NCBI RefSeq assembly: GCF_002949735.1
Contig: NZ_CP026681.1
Location: 5,734,001-5,798,000, forward strand
Source: Nostoc sp. 'Peltigera membranacea cyanobiont' N6
Lineage (GTDB): Bacteria > Cyanobacteriota > Cyanobacteriia > Cyanobacteriales > Nostocaceae
Reading direction: 5' to 3'
DNA: 64,000 bases
Each line of letters begins with the position of its first letter. Positions within the stretch are counted from its first letter, which is position 1. The position numbers and the translations under genes were made by a program. Shown here one piece after another: positions 16,456 through 27,260 of this stretch. The notes below the pieces were generated by a model, which saw only the letters and a list, made by a program, of their open reading frames with translations, searched no databases and was not told where the DNA came from.

Positions 16456-18690
16456 TTAGCTAATTTCTCTTTGCCATAAAATATCTGTAACTCTTGTCAT
16501 CCCAGCTTTTAGATGACGGCGATACGTACTGAAAGGCAAATCTAGTAATTCAGCTGCTTGTTCTTGCGTGGCGGCGGGATTTAAATAAGTTCGATAAACA
16601 GCGCGGTAGAGTTTTTCATCACGCGGGGATGATTGCAAGGATTCAACTGCTTGTTTCACCAGATTTTGTAAAACTTTAACGCGTTGGCTTTGTCCATCCC
16701 AGGCATCGCGTCGGTGAACAAAGTGCGGCTTCTCGTCGGAGAGTTGCGTTTCCTTTGGACTCTCGCTCATACTTGCTTTTGTGGCAACTTGTTCTGACAC
16801 GCTTTGCGAGAGTACTTCGTACACGCTCCGCGATCGCACTAATGGATTATTCTGTAATGCATCAGGACAACTAAAGTTACGTAACGCATTCTGCACCGCC
16901 TCCACAAATTCTGGCTGACTAAGAACTAACAGAGGTTCACCGACTGGAGTATTATCTACAGATTCTCCGGCAGTTGTAACCTCTTTTCGGGCCAAAATTT
17001 CCTTCCATGCGGCAGGTGATACAATTCGCCAGTCATGCCCATAAACACCATAGTGTCTTCCCTCAACTGTAAAATCGGTTTCAGAAAGTCGTGTTAAGTC
17101 GAAGTAGTTTAACATTGCTGTCCAACTATCTGCTTGGGCACAAGGTAGAAAGGTGTATGCTAACCCCGGTGTTTTCTGAAAATACTGCACAAAATTAATG
17201 AAAATTAGACTTTGGGTGGGGGAAACAGCTTGATAAGTGTCCCGCGCCATCCAGAAGCGGAAAATAGTTGCGCCTTCGCTAGGGCGTAATGGTGCATGGG
17301 TTTGGAGATATTGCCAAGATGCAAGAGCGCCCGGATCTGCAATCAAATCTTCAACAGTTGCTGTCTGCAATGCCACCATCATTGCAAATCCCGCAGGTTC
17401 GGAGTGCAAGTCACGAAATACTACTACATTCCTCGGTTGGCGCTGCAACCAGTGGTCTGCTATTTTTGCTGATTCTTCGCCTTCGTATTCTGCCACCATC
17501 CCCCGCAGTGCGGTTTTGTCAGTTTCCCGTAGTGAGTCTGTCAATAAACTACTTTGCTCACCCCAGGTGAAACAGGATCGAATCGCCGAGTTATCCCGAT
17601 GCAAAAAAACATAATCAAGTAGCACTCGATGCTTTTCTTGCCCTTGGGTTTGTCCTAGTCGTTTAGTATAATATTGACGCGCTCGGTGGTGTAATTCCGT
17701 GTATAATTCCGAATTACGCCAACGCAAGTCAGCAATTAAAACTTCGCGTGCTAAATCGTGGGGAAATAAACCCAATTGCCCTGATTCGATAAACGACAGT
17801 CCGCGCAACCACTCAAATAAATCGTGAACATCAAGTATTTCCCCTAAAGAGTGAGCTTCACCAGCCAAAGTATTTTCAGGCACAGCCAATATTTGATTTA
17901 GTGCGGCTTCGGTAGTCAGCCGGATCGTTGCACAAGCTTCTAAAGCCATACGGTGTAGGGGTGTTGGTACTTCTTTGATGAATCTTGACAACAGTGTTTT
18001 AACAACATTGGGAGCAGATTCTGCTTGAAAAGAGATTTCTTTTCCCTGAGCAAATACCTCAGCAACCAAAGATAATGCTAGAGGATGTCCGTGGGTAAAT
18101 TCTAGAATCGCCTGGTGTTGTGTAGTGGGAATATCTCGTGTGGTGAGATAAGTTTGACTTTCTTCTGGCGTCAGGTTGCGTAGGGGCAAAGTCTGCATCA
18201 AAGCTTGCCAACCTGGATCGCTACACCAACCAGATGAGAGAGGATTGCGTCCAGCAATCACAATTAAGGTATTAACAGACAAATGGGGTAAGAATACTTC
18301 CCGCAGCCATTCATCTAACTGGGTAATAGCTTCATAAGTATCAATTAAAATTACATTACGTTCTTCTCTTTGCGCTAGCACATCCAGAGGCGAATCTGAT
18401 TCATTCAATGCCATCAACGAATGCAACGTGCTAATAAAAGATTCTGGCGCGGCTTCTATATTACGTCCTTCTACGTAGATAGTTGAGATTTTTGACCGTT
18501 CACAAAACCGTAAAAACTGCTGCATGAGGGTTGTCTTGCCCACACCGCCAGGGCCAAAGACGTGCAAAATGTGAAAAGGTAATTCTCTTGATGCGATCGC
18601 ATCAAGAAATAGCTCCACTTCCCGCTCACGTCCTACAAATCTGCGATTTCGTTCTGCACTTAGTCGCTGTAATAGAGATGTCATTGCCAT
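16456..18690 (-). CDS. AAA/STAND ATPase with C-terminal HTH (putative regulator)
   Basis: A 744-residue protein. The N-terminal NTPase has Walker A GPGGVGKTT (46-54), Walker B NVILIDTYE (about 112-120) and a downstream IVIAGRNPL sensor-like segment, the layout of AAA_16/NACHT-type signal-transduction ATPases. A helical winged region follows, then a large middle domain. The last ~45 residues, TQEQAAELLDLPFSTYRRHL onwards, form a helix-turn-helix like a sigma-70 region 4 or LuxR end. It probably binds ATP and a ligand to control transcription. The second ATG (18684) has better spacing from GGAAGGG than the first. The segment around residues 640-660 is encoded by palindromic repeat-like DNA, so it may be a small in-frame insert. 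Confidence 0.78.
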   Translation of the reverse strand: MAMTSLLQRLSAERNRRFVGREREVELFLDAIASRELPFHILHVFGPGGVGKTTLMQQFLRFCERSKISTIYVEGRNIEAAPESFISTLHSLMALNESDSPLDVLAQREERNVILIDTYEAITQLDEWLREVFLPHLSVNTLIVIAGRNPLSSGWCSDPGWQALMQTLPLRNLTPEESQTYLTTRDIPTTQHQAILEFTHGHPLALSLVAEVFAQGKEISFQAESAPNVVKTLLSRFIKEVPTPLHRMALEACATIRLTTEAALNQILAVPENTLAGEAHSLGEILDVHDLFEWLRGLSFIESGQLGLFPHDLAREVLIADLRWRNSELYTELHHRARQYYTKRLGQTQGQEKHRVLLDYVFLHRDNSAIRSCFTWGEQSSLLTDSLRETDKTALRGMVAEYEGEESAKIADHWLQRQPRNVVVFRDLHSEPAGFAMMVALQTATVEDLIADPGALASWQYLQTHAPLRPSEGATIFRFWMARDTYQAVSPTQSLIFINFVQYFQKTPGLAYTFLPCAQADSWTAMLNYFDLTRLSETDFTVEGRHYGVYGHDWRIVSPAAWKEILARKEVTTAGESVDNTPVGEPLLVLSQPEFVEAVQNALRNFSCPDALQNNPLVRSRSVYEVLSQSVSEQVATKASMSESPKETQLSDEKPHFVHRRDAWDGQSQRVKVLQNLVKQAVESLQSSPRDEKLYRAVYRTYLNPAATQEQAAELLDLPFSTYRRHLKAGMTRVTDILWQREIS

Positions 18691-18931
18691 CCCTTCCTTA
18701 AATTTTACGTAGGATTACTGTTTTAAAGTATGAAGGATATTTTTGATTTCTAAAATCTACTTTGACAAAATTTATAAATAATGTTGCTAGTGGTCAATAT
18801 CTAGCGATCGCCAATTCTCATTTTAAGGTTTCATGACATTAAACCCCTTGCAGCAAGCAGGGTTGATAAATTCCTAACCAATGCAGCGATCATCCCTGTA
18901 ATTAATTGGGTGAGCTTTGTGAGGATGTGAC
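18691..18931. other. Gap between the ATPase gene and a CyRepA1 copy
   Basis: No gene seen. It should contain the promoter of the minus-strand ATPase gene. There is one HIP1-like site. Confidence 0.4.
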
Positions 18932-20731
18932 CTACACCACCACCAACCAATCACAGACCACAGACGTACACCCACCTCCAAAGTTAACCCAAACTTGCCA
19001 CTGCCCCAGGTATCCATTCCAGTAAGGCTCACTATCAGCAACGCCAACAGCCGAGCCAACCTTGGAGATTAACTCGCTGTAGAACGAGCCAGCGCTATTT
19101 AGCCCAAGCTGCATTTTCAGCATCAGCCCCTTCCATTCAAGAATCGCGATATTTTCTGGGGTATGTGGTGTCGTGTCACTGAGTGGTGTTGCAAAGACTA
19201 TATTATTAGTGCCTGACACCACTTCAGTATTGTGCGATATGGATAGTGATGTTGTGTCAGTTACTGGTGTAGTTGTACTTATTTTATTACTGACTGACAC
19301 CGACTCACTAAGAAACAGTTCATCTCGATTTAACCACTGCCCAAAAATTGAATTACGCTCATCATCAGGTGCAACAAACCGATAAACGCACTCCCGATTT
19401 TCACGCTTACCCAACCGACCAACGTAGTTCAACTTCAAATCAATCTTGGCAAGTAGTTTCTGTGCGATCGCTATGGAAGTCAGTTTTTCTGAGATAGTCA
19501 CGTGAAGGTAATTTTTGATAACGTGCCGATGCTTTACAGCCAGCGCTTTAAACTCCTGCATCGCCTCGTCAGAAGAACGCAGTTGCTCACGCCTGGGGAG
19601 CAACTGCAACAGATTCAGTTCTTCTAACAACAACACAGCAGGTAACATCTGCCCCCTGTTAAAATCTGGTTTCCAAACCGAATTCTCCCCAGCCTCTAAC
19701 TGCGCTTTTGCTCGTTTCGCATCACGGTTTGTCAGAAACTCTCGTCCCAGCGTCAAATAATAGTGCATCCGCAGTTGAGGATACCAGCCGTCGTCATCCT
19801 TCTCCACCAAATTAGGGGTCACGTCAACTTCGTAGCGACGGGATAATTCAGCCTTGCGTTGCTGGTGTCGTTCAGTTTTGGTTTTCGCCCTTGTGTCTTG
19901 CAGCTTCTTGAGTTGGGGATCAGAGATGGTTGGAGAATCCGCGATCGCTTTACACTCCGCAGTATACAATTCAACAGATGCGGCTTTAACCGACTCGATT
20001 ACTGCGCCACTTTCATCATCATCAACATCGTCAGTATCAATAACGATATAACCATCCTCGACTAATCCCGCAAGCACAGACTCTCGATAGCGCCGCATTT
20101 CGACGTTGATGACAGAACCACGCTTACCCCAAGTCTGCAATGACTCCGGCTGAAAGTTCTGGTCAACAAAGCTATAGTCGTCATTGTCCGCCGCCGACAA
20201 CAGCGCAATGTTCGCTTGTGTTGCGACGTGTTGACTTCTCAGCAATCCTCCTATCGTTGTGGAACCATTGCCCACAACCGACATCCCCCACTCTCTGACC
20301 CAAATGTGACGGTCAACTGTCTCCCTAACCCTTGCCAACATCTGACGCACAGAGTTAACCGGCTGCACTCCCTGAAAAATCCCCCAAACACCATCAAAAT
20401 GTCCTCGAATGTCGATGCTGACTCCAGTTTCTAAACTTGGAGAAGCGATAACCAAATCGTACTGGGTAAGAATTTCGTTCAAGTGAGCGATACAACCGAA
20501 AGCCGCATGAGAGGGGTCAGCAACAGATTCACTGTCAATTCTGAGGATTCGCAATTCTGGGTATTTCCGACGAAAACGTTCTTCCAAAGCTTGGGTTCCC
20601 CAGAGCAGATATTCGTAGGGTAAAGTCCCAGACAGCGAACGCACATTCAGAGCAATGATTTCTTCATCAACCCCGCTACTGAGCCACTCTTGTAGGTGCT
20701 TGGCTTGAAAATCGGTCGGTAAAAATGTCAT
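18932..20731 (-). pseudogene. CyRepA1 family protein with internal in-frame deletion
   Basis: A 600-residue frame from the ATG preceded by GGAGG; a longer in-frame start lies at 20779. The first ~43 residues (FLPTDFQAKHLQEWLSSGVD, EEIIALNVRSLSGTLPYEYL) and everything from GTQALEERFRRK onwards match the full-length copy at 41797-45015. About 494 codons between them are gone: the joint is at LLWGTQ, corresponding to 41927-43407 of the intact copy. The deletion removes the Toprim-like region, Walker A and Walker B, and keeps the helicase C-terminal half (ASPSLETGVSIDIRGHFDGV, QMLARVRE). It therefore cannot be an active helicase on its own. The frame is preserved and the upstream region is intact, so a truncated protein could be made. 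Confidence 0.85.
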
Positions 20732-20970
20732 ATTCCCTCCAATATTTTGACGCATGGGAATTTTGCGGTATATGGTCATACCGCTTTTAAGGTTTGTTAC
20801 GCAGACACGGGTTAAAGGACTGTTGTTTTTAGTTGAGCCGTCAGATGAGAAATATCTTGTTAGTTGGAGTGATTGGCTTTAAAACAGACACAATAGTACA
20901 TCTGAACTAAGCGAGAGTATAATACACCATTTTGGAAAATTGGATTGAAACTCAAAACAAGCTGCCTTCT
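20732..20970 (-). promoter_or_regulatory. Conserved CyRepA1 upstream region with palindrome
   Basis: Nearly identical to 41558-41796 in inverted orientation. It contains the 20-bp palindrome GCGGTATATGGTCATACCGC (20765-20784, 7-base arms) about 35 bases before the Shine-Dalgarno start, a TATACT-like -10, and complementary TTAGTTCA / TGAACTAA blocks. Conservation of noncoding DNA in both copies suggests an operator, a promoter or a replication-linked site. Confidence 0.6.
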
Positions 20971-21570
20971 TCAGATCCTTCTCCCTGTATGCGGTCGAAA
21001 CGTGAGATTAATACGTGTGCTAACCACTTTGTTGGTCTTGGGAACTTGGTGAAGATGTGTAGACTGACAGCCTGGGTGCATCACGAGTAAACTGCCGTGT
21101 TCCAGCCAGAAATCCGTTGGTCTGCCACCAATGGGTTTGATCTGGAATTTGCGGCATGAACCCAGGCTGACTGATGCAATCGCAGGGTTAAATCCCATCG
21201 ATGGCTCGCTGTCAGAGTGCCAGCCGATACTGTCTTGTCCGCTCCTGTACTGATTGGCGATGACAATACGGAAGCTGTAGCCAGTAGCAGCAGTAATCCT
21301 ATCTCGCAGTTGGGCTAGCGCTAAAGTCCAAGGCAGTGGTTTAAGTAGTACGCTCTTGGAGTAGAGGTAATCACAACCTTCATCGCCATAAATGCACTCT
21401 AGGCGAGGCACAGGCATCGTTTTACCCAGCATCCTGATTTGATTTTGTTTCCATTGCAGTTCTTGGCAATGTTGGTAGAGTTCGTCGGCTTCTTCCTTGT
21501 TCAAAAATTCTGGATAATAGTTGACTGGTAAAGTAGGAGCAGATTCGGGAAATAAAGTTAGTTGTTGCAT
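20971..21570 (-). CDS. AlkB-like Fe(II)/2-oxoglutarate dioxygenase
   Basis: A 199-residue protein of the AlkB family, which repairs or removes alkyl and methyl groups from nucleic-acid bases with Fe2+ and 2-oxoglutarate. Iron ligands are WHSDSEP (H-x-D) and a distal His in THLHQVPK. The 2-oxoglutarate-binding motif RINLTFR (R-x-N-x-x-x-R) is near the C-terminus. The N-terminal part has the ALKBH2/3-like MPVPRLECIYGDEG nucleotide-recognition segment. It overlaps the stop of the methyltransferase gene by 13 bases and precedes the CyRepA1 gene. It is a close paralogue of 40958-41557. Confidence 0.9.
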   Translation of the reverse strand: MQQLTLFPESAPTLPVNYYPEFLNKEEADELYQHCQELQWKQNQIRMLGKTMPVPRLECIYGDEGCDYLYSKSVLLKPLPWTLALAQLRDRITAATGYSFRIVIANQYRSGQDSIGWHSDSEPSMGFNPAIASVSLGSCRKFQIKPIGGRPTDFWLEHGSLLVMHPGCQSTHLHQVPKTNKVVSTRINLTFRPHTGRRI

Positions 21571-22247
21571 AATTCTCCTTTGGCGATCGCTTGAGTAATT
21601 TCTTCTGCCCGTTCTTGTGAAATCGCCTGCTCAGGGTTCTTGTAAAACCCAGCGATCGCCGACTTGGGACGAATAATAATTTGCTGCCCTGTTGCGCGTT
21701 TATCCCACACAAAGCACGAGATGGTTATGTTATCGGTAGCCCAGCGTTTACCTTTCTTGTCCTTGCGAAAACAAAAACGAGGCAGAATCAGTACAAGTGA
21801 CGGCGGGTGCTGCTGTAAAAAATCCGCCCGATCATCACAGGGTTCGAGAAAGCTGGTTAATAGGAATGCGGCAACACCTACACGAGCTTTCTGGTAGGCA
21901 TTCTTGATAATTGGTGCAGCAAATTCCGCGTATGGTGGGTTAGTGCAGTCACAATCGGGAAACTTAGCCCATGACTCGGATAGTGTTGCATCCATTTGGT
22001 AATCAGCCGCAAGATGTAGATCAATATCGTTCGTCCACATTTGCTTGGTGTAGGGCCACACTCTGAGTAATGATGCGATTGCTCCATGCCCCACACACGG
22101 CTCACCAATGACACCAGACAATCTGACATGACGTAATAACTCAGTAGTAAACCACGACGGAGACTCGTAAAAGTTCAGTGGATGTCTACCAACAGTTTCT
22201 TCTCCCGGATTTCTCACAAGTGAGAAAAAAACACTTGGGTTAGTCAA
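21558..22247 (-). CDS. NPPY-type SAM methyltransferase, 5' end replaced by IS1380
   Basis: A 229-residue frame homologous to 40281-40961. It has a motif-I-like GEPCVGHGAIASLL (SAM binding) and the CTNPPY motif typical of N6-adenine and related amino-methyltransferases. The IS1380 right-hand boundary lies at 22203/22204: only residues from about EETVGRHPLNFYESPSW on come from the original gene, while the first ~15 codons (MTNPSVFFSLVRNPG) are read from the IS end. Compared with the paralogue, two residues (Trp-Ile) are missing just before CTNPPY, a position close to the active site. Expression and activity are doubtful. Confidence 0.75.
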   Translation of the reverse strand: MTNPSVFFSLVRNPGEETVGRHPLNFYESPSWFTTELLRHVRLSGVIGEPCVGHGAIASLLRVWPYTKQMWTNDIDLHLAADYQMDATLSESWAKFPDCDCTNPPYAEFAAPIIKNAYQKARVGVAAFLLTSFLEPCDDRADFLQQHPPSLVLILPRFCFRKDKKGKRWATDNITISCFVWDKRATGQQIIIRPKSAIAGFYKNPEQAISQERAEEITQAIAKGELCNN

Positions 22248-24041
22248 ATTTTAGATAACTTAATTGATACATTATCAAAATACCTCCAGAGTATGGTAAC
22301 TTCAAGTAAAAACCGAGCCTGTTTAAGATATATCAAATACATTAAAAGTAAATAGTACTGAAACACCACATTTTTTATAATAAAAATTGACAGGGCAATT
22401 CATAGGGTTAAATCAAGTAAAATAACCCAAAAATTCAGCTATTACTTATGAATTAAATTAGGTCATTATTAACCAGGACAAGGTAGTTGAGATAAATACT
22501 TATAAACCATTGAAAAAATCTCCTTATAAGGGCAAGCACTACTAATTGCGATTACAACTCGTCGTTTACTAATAGTAATAACTGCCCCTAGCTTCAATAG
22601 TTTTGTGCGGATAGTCTCAACAGTTGCATTTTTGAATTCCGTTTTTGCTAAACATTGCTCTCGCAGGGCATTCATTAAAATGTAAGCAATAGATGCAAAC
22701 CACAAGCGTAATTGATTTCCTTCAAACGTATGGGTACTAGTTCTATCACTATGTAACCCTAGTTTTTGTTCTTTTAGACAATTCTCCATATTGCCTCGTG
22801 GACAATATTTCTGAGTATAAAGTCGTCCTGGCGGAATTTTATTAATGGGGAGCGAAGTTACTACAAAGCGTGTATCTACTTCTTCATAGCTATACTCAAC
22901 TTTGGCGACAACACGACGATTACGGCTCCAGCTATCTAGAGTTTGATAGTTAAGAGAACAATCCCAAACTGAGTTATCAATAAATGCTGCTGCATCATTT
23001 TTTAAATCTGGTGATGGAGGAAATAAGCTTTGAAAAAACTCAACTATGGGTTGAATTTTTCCTGAGTATTCCTGAGATGAACGATACTTTATTGATTGAG
23101 ATAACTGAAGTAAACGATTATTTGGAGCAAGTCCAAATACATAATCAATTTCACTTTGAGATTCACACCAACTCATTATATCGTCTCTCGAATATGCACT
23201 ATCTCCGCGAATAATAATTTTTACATCTTTCCATTTTGAGCGGATTATTTTTATGACTCGTTGTAATTCTTCTAACCCACCTCCTGCTGGGTCAACATTA
23301 GATGCCCGAAGTTTTGCAGCTAGTATTTGTTTCCCACAGAAAATATAAAGTGGAGCATAACAATACCCTCGATAATAAGGGTTAAAAAATGTTTCTTCTT
23401 GATTCCCATGAACTAAATTATCGGTAACATCTAAATCTAAAATTATCTGTCGTGGTGGCTTTCGATCCGATTCTATAAATAGCTCAACTAGTAATGTTTC
23501 TATCGCTGATGCATCATGTTCAATACGGTGATATCTACTATCTGCTCTTGATGATACATTTTCTGGACAATGCTCAAGCCGATTTAAGGTACTTTTTCCA
23601 GCTAAAGTAATTGATTCTTGTCCCGAATTAATAATTTTTCCAACCGCAAGCGAAAATATCGGATCATGACGTAAAGTTTCGTGGTCATTTATATCCTCAT
23701 AGCCCATGATTAAGCCATATATTCTTTGTGCAATTAAGCTATTAACTGGATGTATAATCTTATTTGGCTCTCGGTAATCTTTGAAACATGTTGCCAGTCG
23801 TGATGTTATTTTTCTTTTTCTGTCCAGTTCCGCAATTAGTGTTAGTCCTGCATCCGATGTTACAGGTTCACCCTTGAAATTAACTATAACTGGACATGAC
23901 TTTACTTGTTCAAATATGAACTGTTCCGGTATACAATCGTTTTTATTTGGGGTCATACAACAAAGCTGCTGGAATTCTTTTGCAATATACATTTTGGCAG
24001 TTTTTGACCCCTATTTCTTCAAGCTTTGTGAGAAATCCGGG
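22204..24041 (-). mobile_element. IS1380-family insertion sequence
   Basis: The element is 1838 bp with inverted ends CCCGGATTTCTCACAA at both termini (left at 22204, right ending at 24041, read inward). It holds one full-length transposase. The flanks differ (methyltransferase gene on the left, YD-repeat gene on the right) and no target duplication is visible (TTCT versus TTAT), so the element sits at a rearrangement joint rather than at a clean insertion. Confidence 0.85.
22469..23992 (-). CDS. IS1380-family transposase
   Basis: A 507-residue DDE transposase. Conserved segments are ILDLDVTDNLVHGNQEETFF (first catalytic Asp), IIIRGDSAYSRDDIMSWCE (second Asp) and a late GNMENCLKEQKLGLHSDRTS block with the catalytic Glu. 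It appears intact and full length. Translation may begin at the second Met (MTPNKNDC). Its promoter would lie in the terminal ~50 bp of the IS, which also overlaps the start of the downstream open frame. Confidence 0.9.
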   Translation of the reverse strand: MYIAKEFQQLCCMTPNKNDCIPEQFIFEQVKSCPVIVNFKGEPVTSDAGLTLIAELDRKRKITSRLATCFKDYREPNKIIHPVNSLIAQRIYGLIMGYEDINDHETLRHDPIFSLAVGKIINSGQESITLAGKSTLNRLEHCPENVSSRADSRYHRIEHDASAIETLLVELFIESDRKPPRQIILDLDVTDNLVHGNQEETFFNPYYRGYCYAPLYIFCGKQILAAKLRASNVDPAGGGLEELQRVIKIIRSKWKDVKIIIRGDSAYSRDDIMSWCESQSEIDYVFGLAPNNRLLQLSQSIKYRSSQEYSGKIQPIVEFFQSLFPPSPDLKNDAAAFIDNSVWDCSLNYQTLDSWSRNRRVVAKVEYSYEEVDTRFVVTSLPINKIPPGRLYTQKYCPRGNMENCLKEQKLGLHSDRTSTHTFEGNQLRLWFASIAYILMNALREQCLAKTEFKNATVETIRTKLLKLGAVITISKRRVVIAISSACPYKEIFSMVYKYLSQLPCPG

Positions 24042-27000
24042 TTATGCCTACGACATCATAGCTAGTGATGCCGACAGCGATCGCTTGACCTACATCCTCG
24101 ACCAAGCATCCCGTAATCTGGGCATGACGCTGGATACTCTCGGCAGACTGCGCTGGACACCGACTGCTGGCAATGTTGGCAGTCACACAGTTGTAGTAAC
24201 AGTGAATGACGGCAATGGCAAAACTGGGCAGCAACAGTATAATCTGTCGGTGGCTGCTGATACTGAAGCACCAAAAGTCAGACTTATTGCGAATTACGAC
24301 CTAGTAAATCTAGGCGAGTCGATAACTTTTCAAGCACGAGCTACAGATAATACCAAGGTGGCAGGCTTGCAATTGCTGATTGACGGAACTGCGGTAGTGC
24401 TGGATAGCAATGGTATGGCAACTTTTACGCCTACCATTGCCGGGACGATTATTGCTAAAGCGATCGCCACAGATGCGGCTGGTAATCCTGGTGAAGCTAC
24501 ATTCAGCGTGGTTGTAATTGATCCTAGCGATGTGAATGCGCCGGATGTTAGTCTGAACTTGGGTGCGATCGCGCAAGGTACAGTCACCGCGCCTGTTGAG
24601 ATTAAAGGCACGGTCAGCGATGATAACCTCGATTACTACCGCTTGCTGGTTGCGCCCATTGGCAGTAGCGATTTCAGAGAGATTTTCCGAGGCACAAGCA
24701 CTGTTAATAATGATGTACTAGGCAAGTTTGACCCGTCTTTACTGGAAAACGATTCGTACACTTTGCGACTGGAAGCTCATGATAAGGGCGGGAATGTCAG
24801 CTTTGTAGAAGACACGGTTAATGTTTCTGGCGAATTGAAACTCGGTAACTTTAGGCTGTCGTTCACTGATTTGTCGATTCCTGTTACTGGCATCCCCATT
24901 ACACTGACACGCACCTATGACACGCTAACATCAAGTACTACTGACGACTTTGGCTATGGGTGGCGCATGGAATTCAGGGATACGGATTTGCGGACTTCTG
25001 TCGGCAAACCTAGTGGAGAAGTTGCAGAACTGGGGGGTCAGAATCCCTTCAAAGACGGTACGAAAGTATACATTACGCTTCCTGGCGGAAAGCGGGAAGG
25101 GTTTACTTTTAAGCCGACAATTGACCCGCTATCTCAGTATTTGAGAGGTGCTGGTGGTGTTGATTCTGACCCGAATATATATCGTCCCTCGTTTGTTGCT
25201 GATGCTGGCGTAACCTATACGCTTACGGTGCAAAACACCCGCATCATTCATGGCGCTGGTACTAGCCAGTATTACGGTCTAGGTGGCAGTGCTTATAATC
25301 CTGCTGACACTTATTTTGGTGGTGTTTATACGCTGACCACGAAAGGGGGTATTGTTTACCAGATTGACGCAGCAACGGGTGATTTGTTGACTGTTACTGA
25401 CACTAACGGTAACACGTTAACCTATACGGATGCGGATATTACTAGTTCGACTGGGCAAAAAATAACCTTTGGGCGGGATGCTCAGGGCAGAATTGCGACG
25501 GTGACTGACCCGGCTGGTAAGCAAATTCATTACCAGTATAATGCTCAGGGCGATTTGGTAAGCGTAACCGACCGGGAAGATAATATTACGCAGATGGAGT
25601 ATGACCAAGAGCGATCGCACTATCTCGACAAAATCATCGATCCCTTGGGCAGGACTGGTATCAAGAACGAGTACGGTGATGACGGGCGGTTGAAGTATCT
25701 GGAAGATGTTAACGGTCAAAAGGTGGAAATGTCCTATGACCCGAATAACTCCAGGCAGACTGTAATAGACCAACTCGGTCATGCTACTACGTATGAATAT
25801 GATGCCAGAGGCAATATTCTTACTGAGATTGACGCAGAAGGGCAAATAACCAAACGTAAGTACGACGATAATAACTATGTTTTGGAAGAAACCGTCATTT
25901 CAGACCGTTCTGGTCCAAATGGTTTTACAACAAAATATACCTACGATAGCCTTGGTAATAAGCTAACGGAAGAAGACGCATTAGGCAACATCACACGCTA
26001 CACTTATGGCGACAAGAGCCGCCTACTGACTGAGACTGATGCCTTGGGTCGCACGACAACTAACACCTACAGTAGGAGCGGTAATTTGCGTTCAACTACT
26101 GATGCTCTTGGTAACACCAGTAGTTATGACTACGATCTCAGAGGTCAACTTCGGTCTGTCAAAGATGCTAACGGTAATGTCACAACCTTTGATTACGATG
26201 ACAATGGTAATGTTACCAGCGTTACAGATGCGTTAGGCAATGTTACAGCTTACAGTTATAACACCAACGGAGACAAGCTGACTGAAACTCGTCGAATGAC
26301 TCTCGCCAATAGCCAGGTACGAGAATTGTTGACAACCTGGACGTATGATGACAACGGTCGAATGAAAACGATGACCAATGCCGAAAATCATACAACGACT
26401 TATGAATATGATAAATTAGGTCATCAAACTGCGGTTATTGATGCACTTCAGCACAAAACTGAGTATAAATACGATGATAGAGGTCAGTTGGTTGCAACGA
26501 TTTACGCAGACGACACGCCTGATAATCCTGATGACAACTTGCGAGAAACCAGCCGCTATGATCAAGCTGGGCGTACAATTGCAACTATTGATAAAGCAGG
26601 ACGTGAGACGCGCTTTGTTTATGATGATGTCGGTAGGCTAATTGAAACTCTCAATCCAGATTCAACACCAGATAATTGGGATGACAATACTAAAACTCGT
26701 ACTGAATATTACAGCGATGGTCTGGTGAAAGCCCAAATTGACGAACGCGGTAATCGCACAGAGTTTCGCTACGATGCTGATGGTCGGCAAAATCAGGTAA
26801 TTTACGCAGATGATACACCTGCAACTTTAACAGATAACCCGAGAACTACTTACACTTATGACAAGGCAGGGCAGCGTATTTCTGAAACTGATGCGCTCAA
26901 TCACACCACTAGCTATAAATACGATGATTTGGGGCGGTTAGTTAAGACTGAGTTCAACGACAAAACTTACACCACTAGTGAATACGATAACCTGAGTCGG

Positions 27001-27260
27001 CGAATTGCAATAACCGACCAAAATAGCAAGCGGACTGAGTATAGCTATGATGTTTTAGGTCGCTTGACTGGGGTGAAGAATGCACTTCAAGATTGGACAG
27101 AATACGGATACAACGAAGTTGGCAACCTGATTTCACAAACAGATGCTAATCAGCACACAACTAGTTTTGAATATGATGGTGTGGGAAGACGCACGGTGGT
27201 AATTTTGCCAATGGGTCAGCAGTCAGATATGACCTATGATGCAGTCGGCAACCTGAAGAC
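24042..27260 (+). pseudogene. Internal fragment of a giant RHS/YD-repeat surface protein
   Basis: About 1070 residues without a stop, bounded by IS1380 on the left and the ISKra4-like element on the right. The order is putative-Ig/cadherin-like domains (YDIIASDADSDRLTYILDQA, VTVNDGNGKTGQQQYNLSVA, TEAPKVRLIANYDLVNLGES), an RHS start (LSIPVTGIPITLTRTYDTLT), then more than 20 YD/RHS repeats of the type YDxxGRLxxxTDALGNxTxYxYD. Such proteins are very large, secreted and often end in a toxin domain. The N-terminal signal and the C-terminal end are both missing. The frame itself runs from 23947, inside the IS, to 27282, just into the second element. Confidence 0.88.

Noticed and set aside
23947..24041. 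N-terminal 31 codons of the open YD-repeat frame
   Set aside because: They come from the IS1380 end and are not part of the YD protein.
25417..25845. 142-codon minus-strand frame
   Set aside because: It lies opposite YD repeats, whose periodic codons keep antisense frames open by chance.
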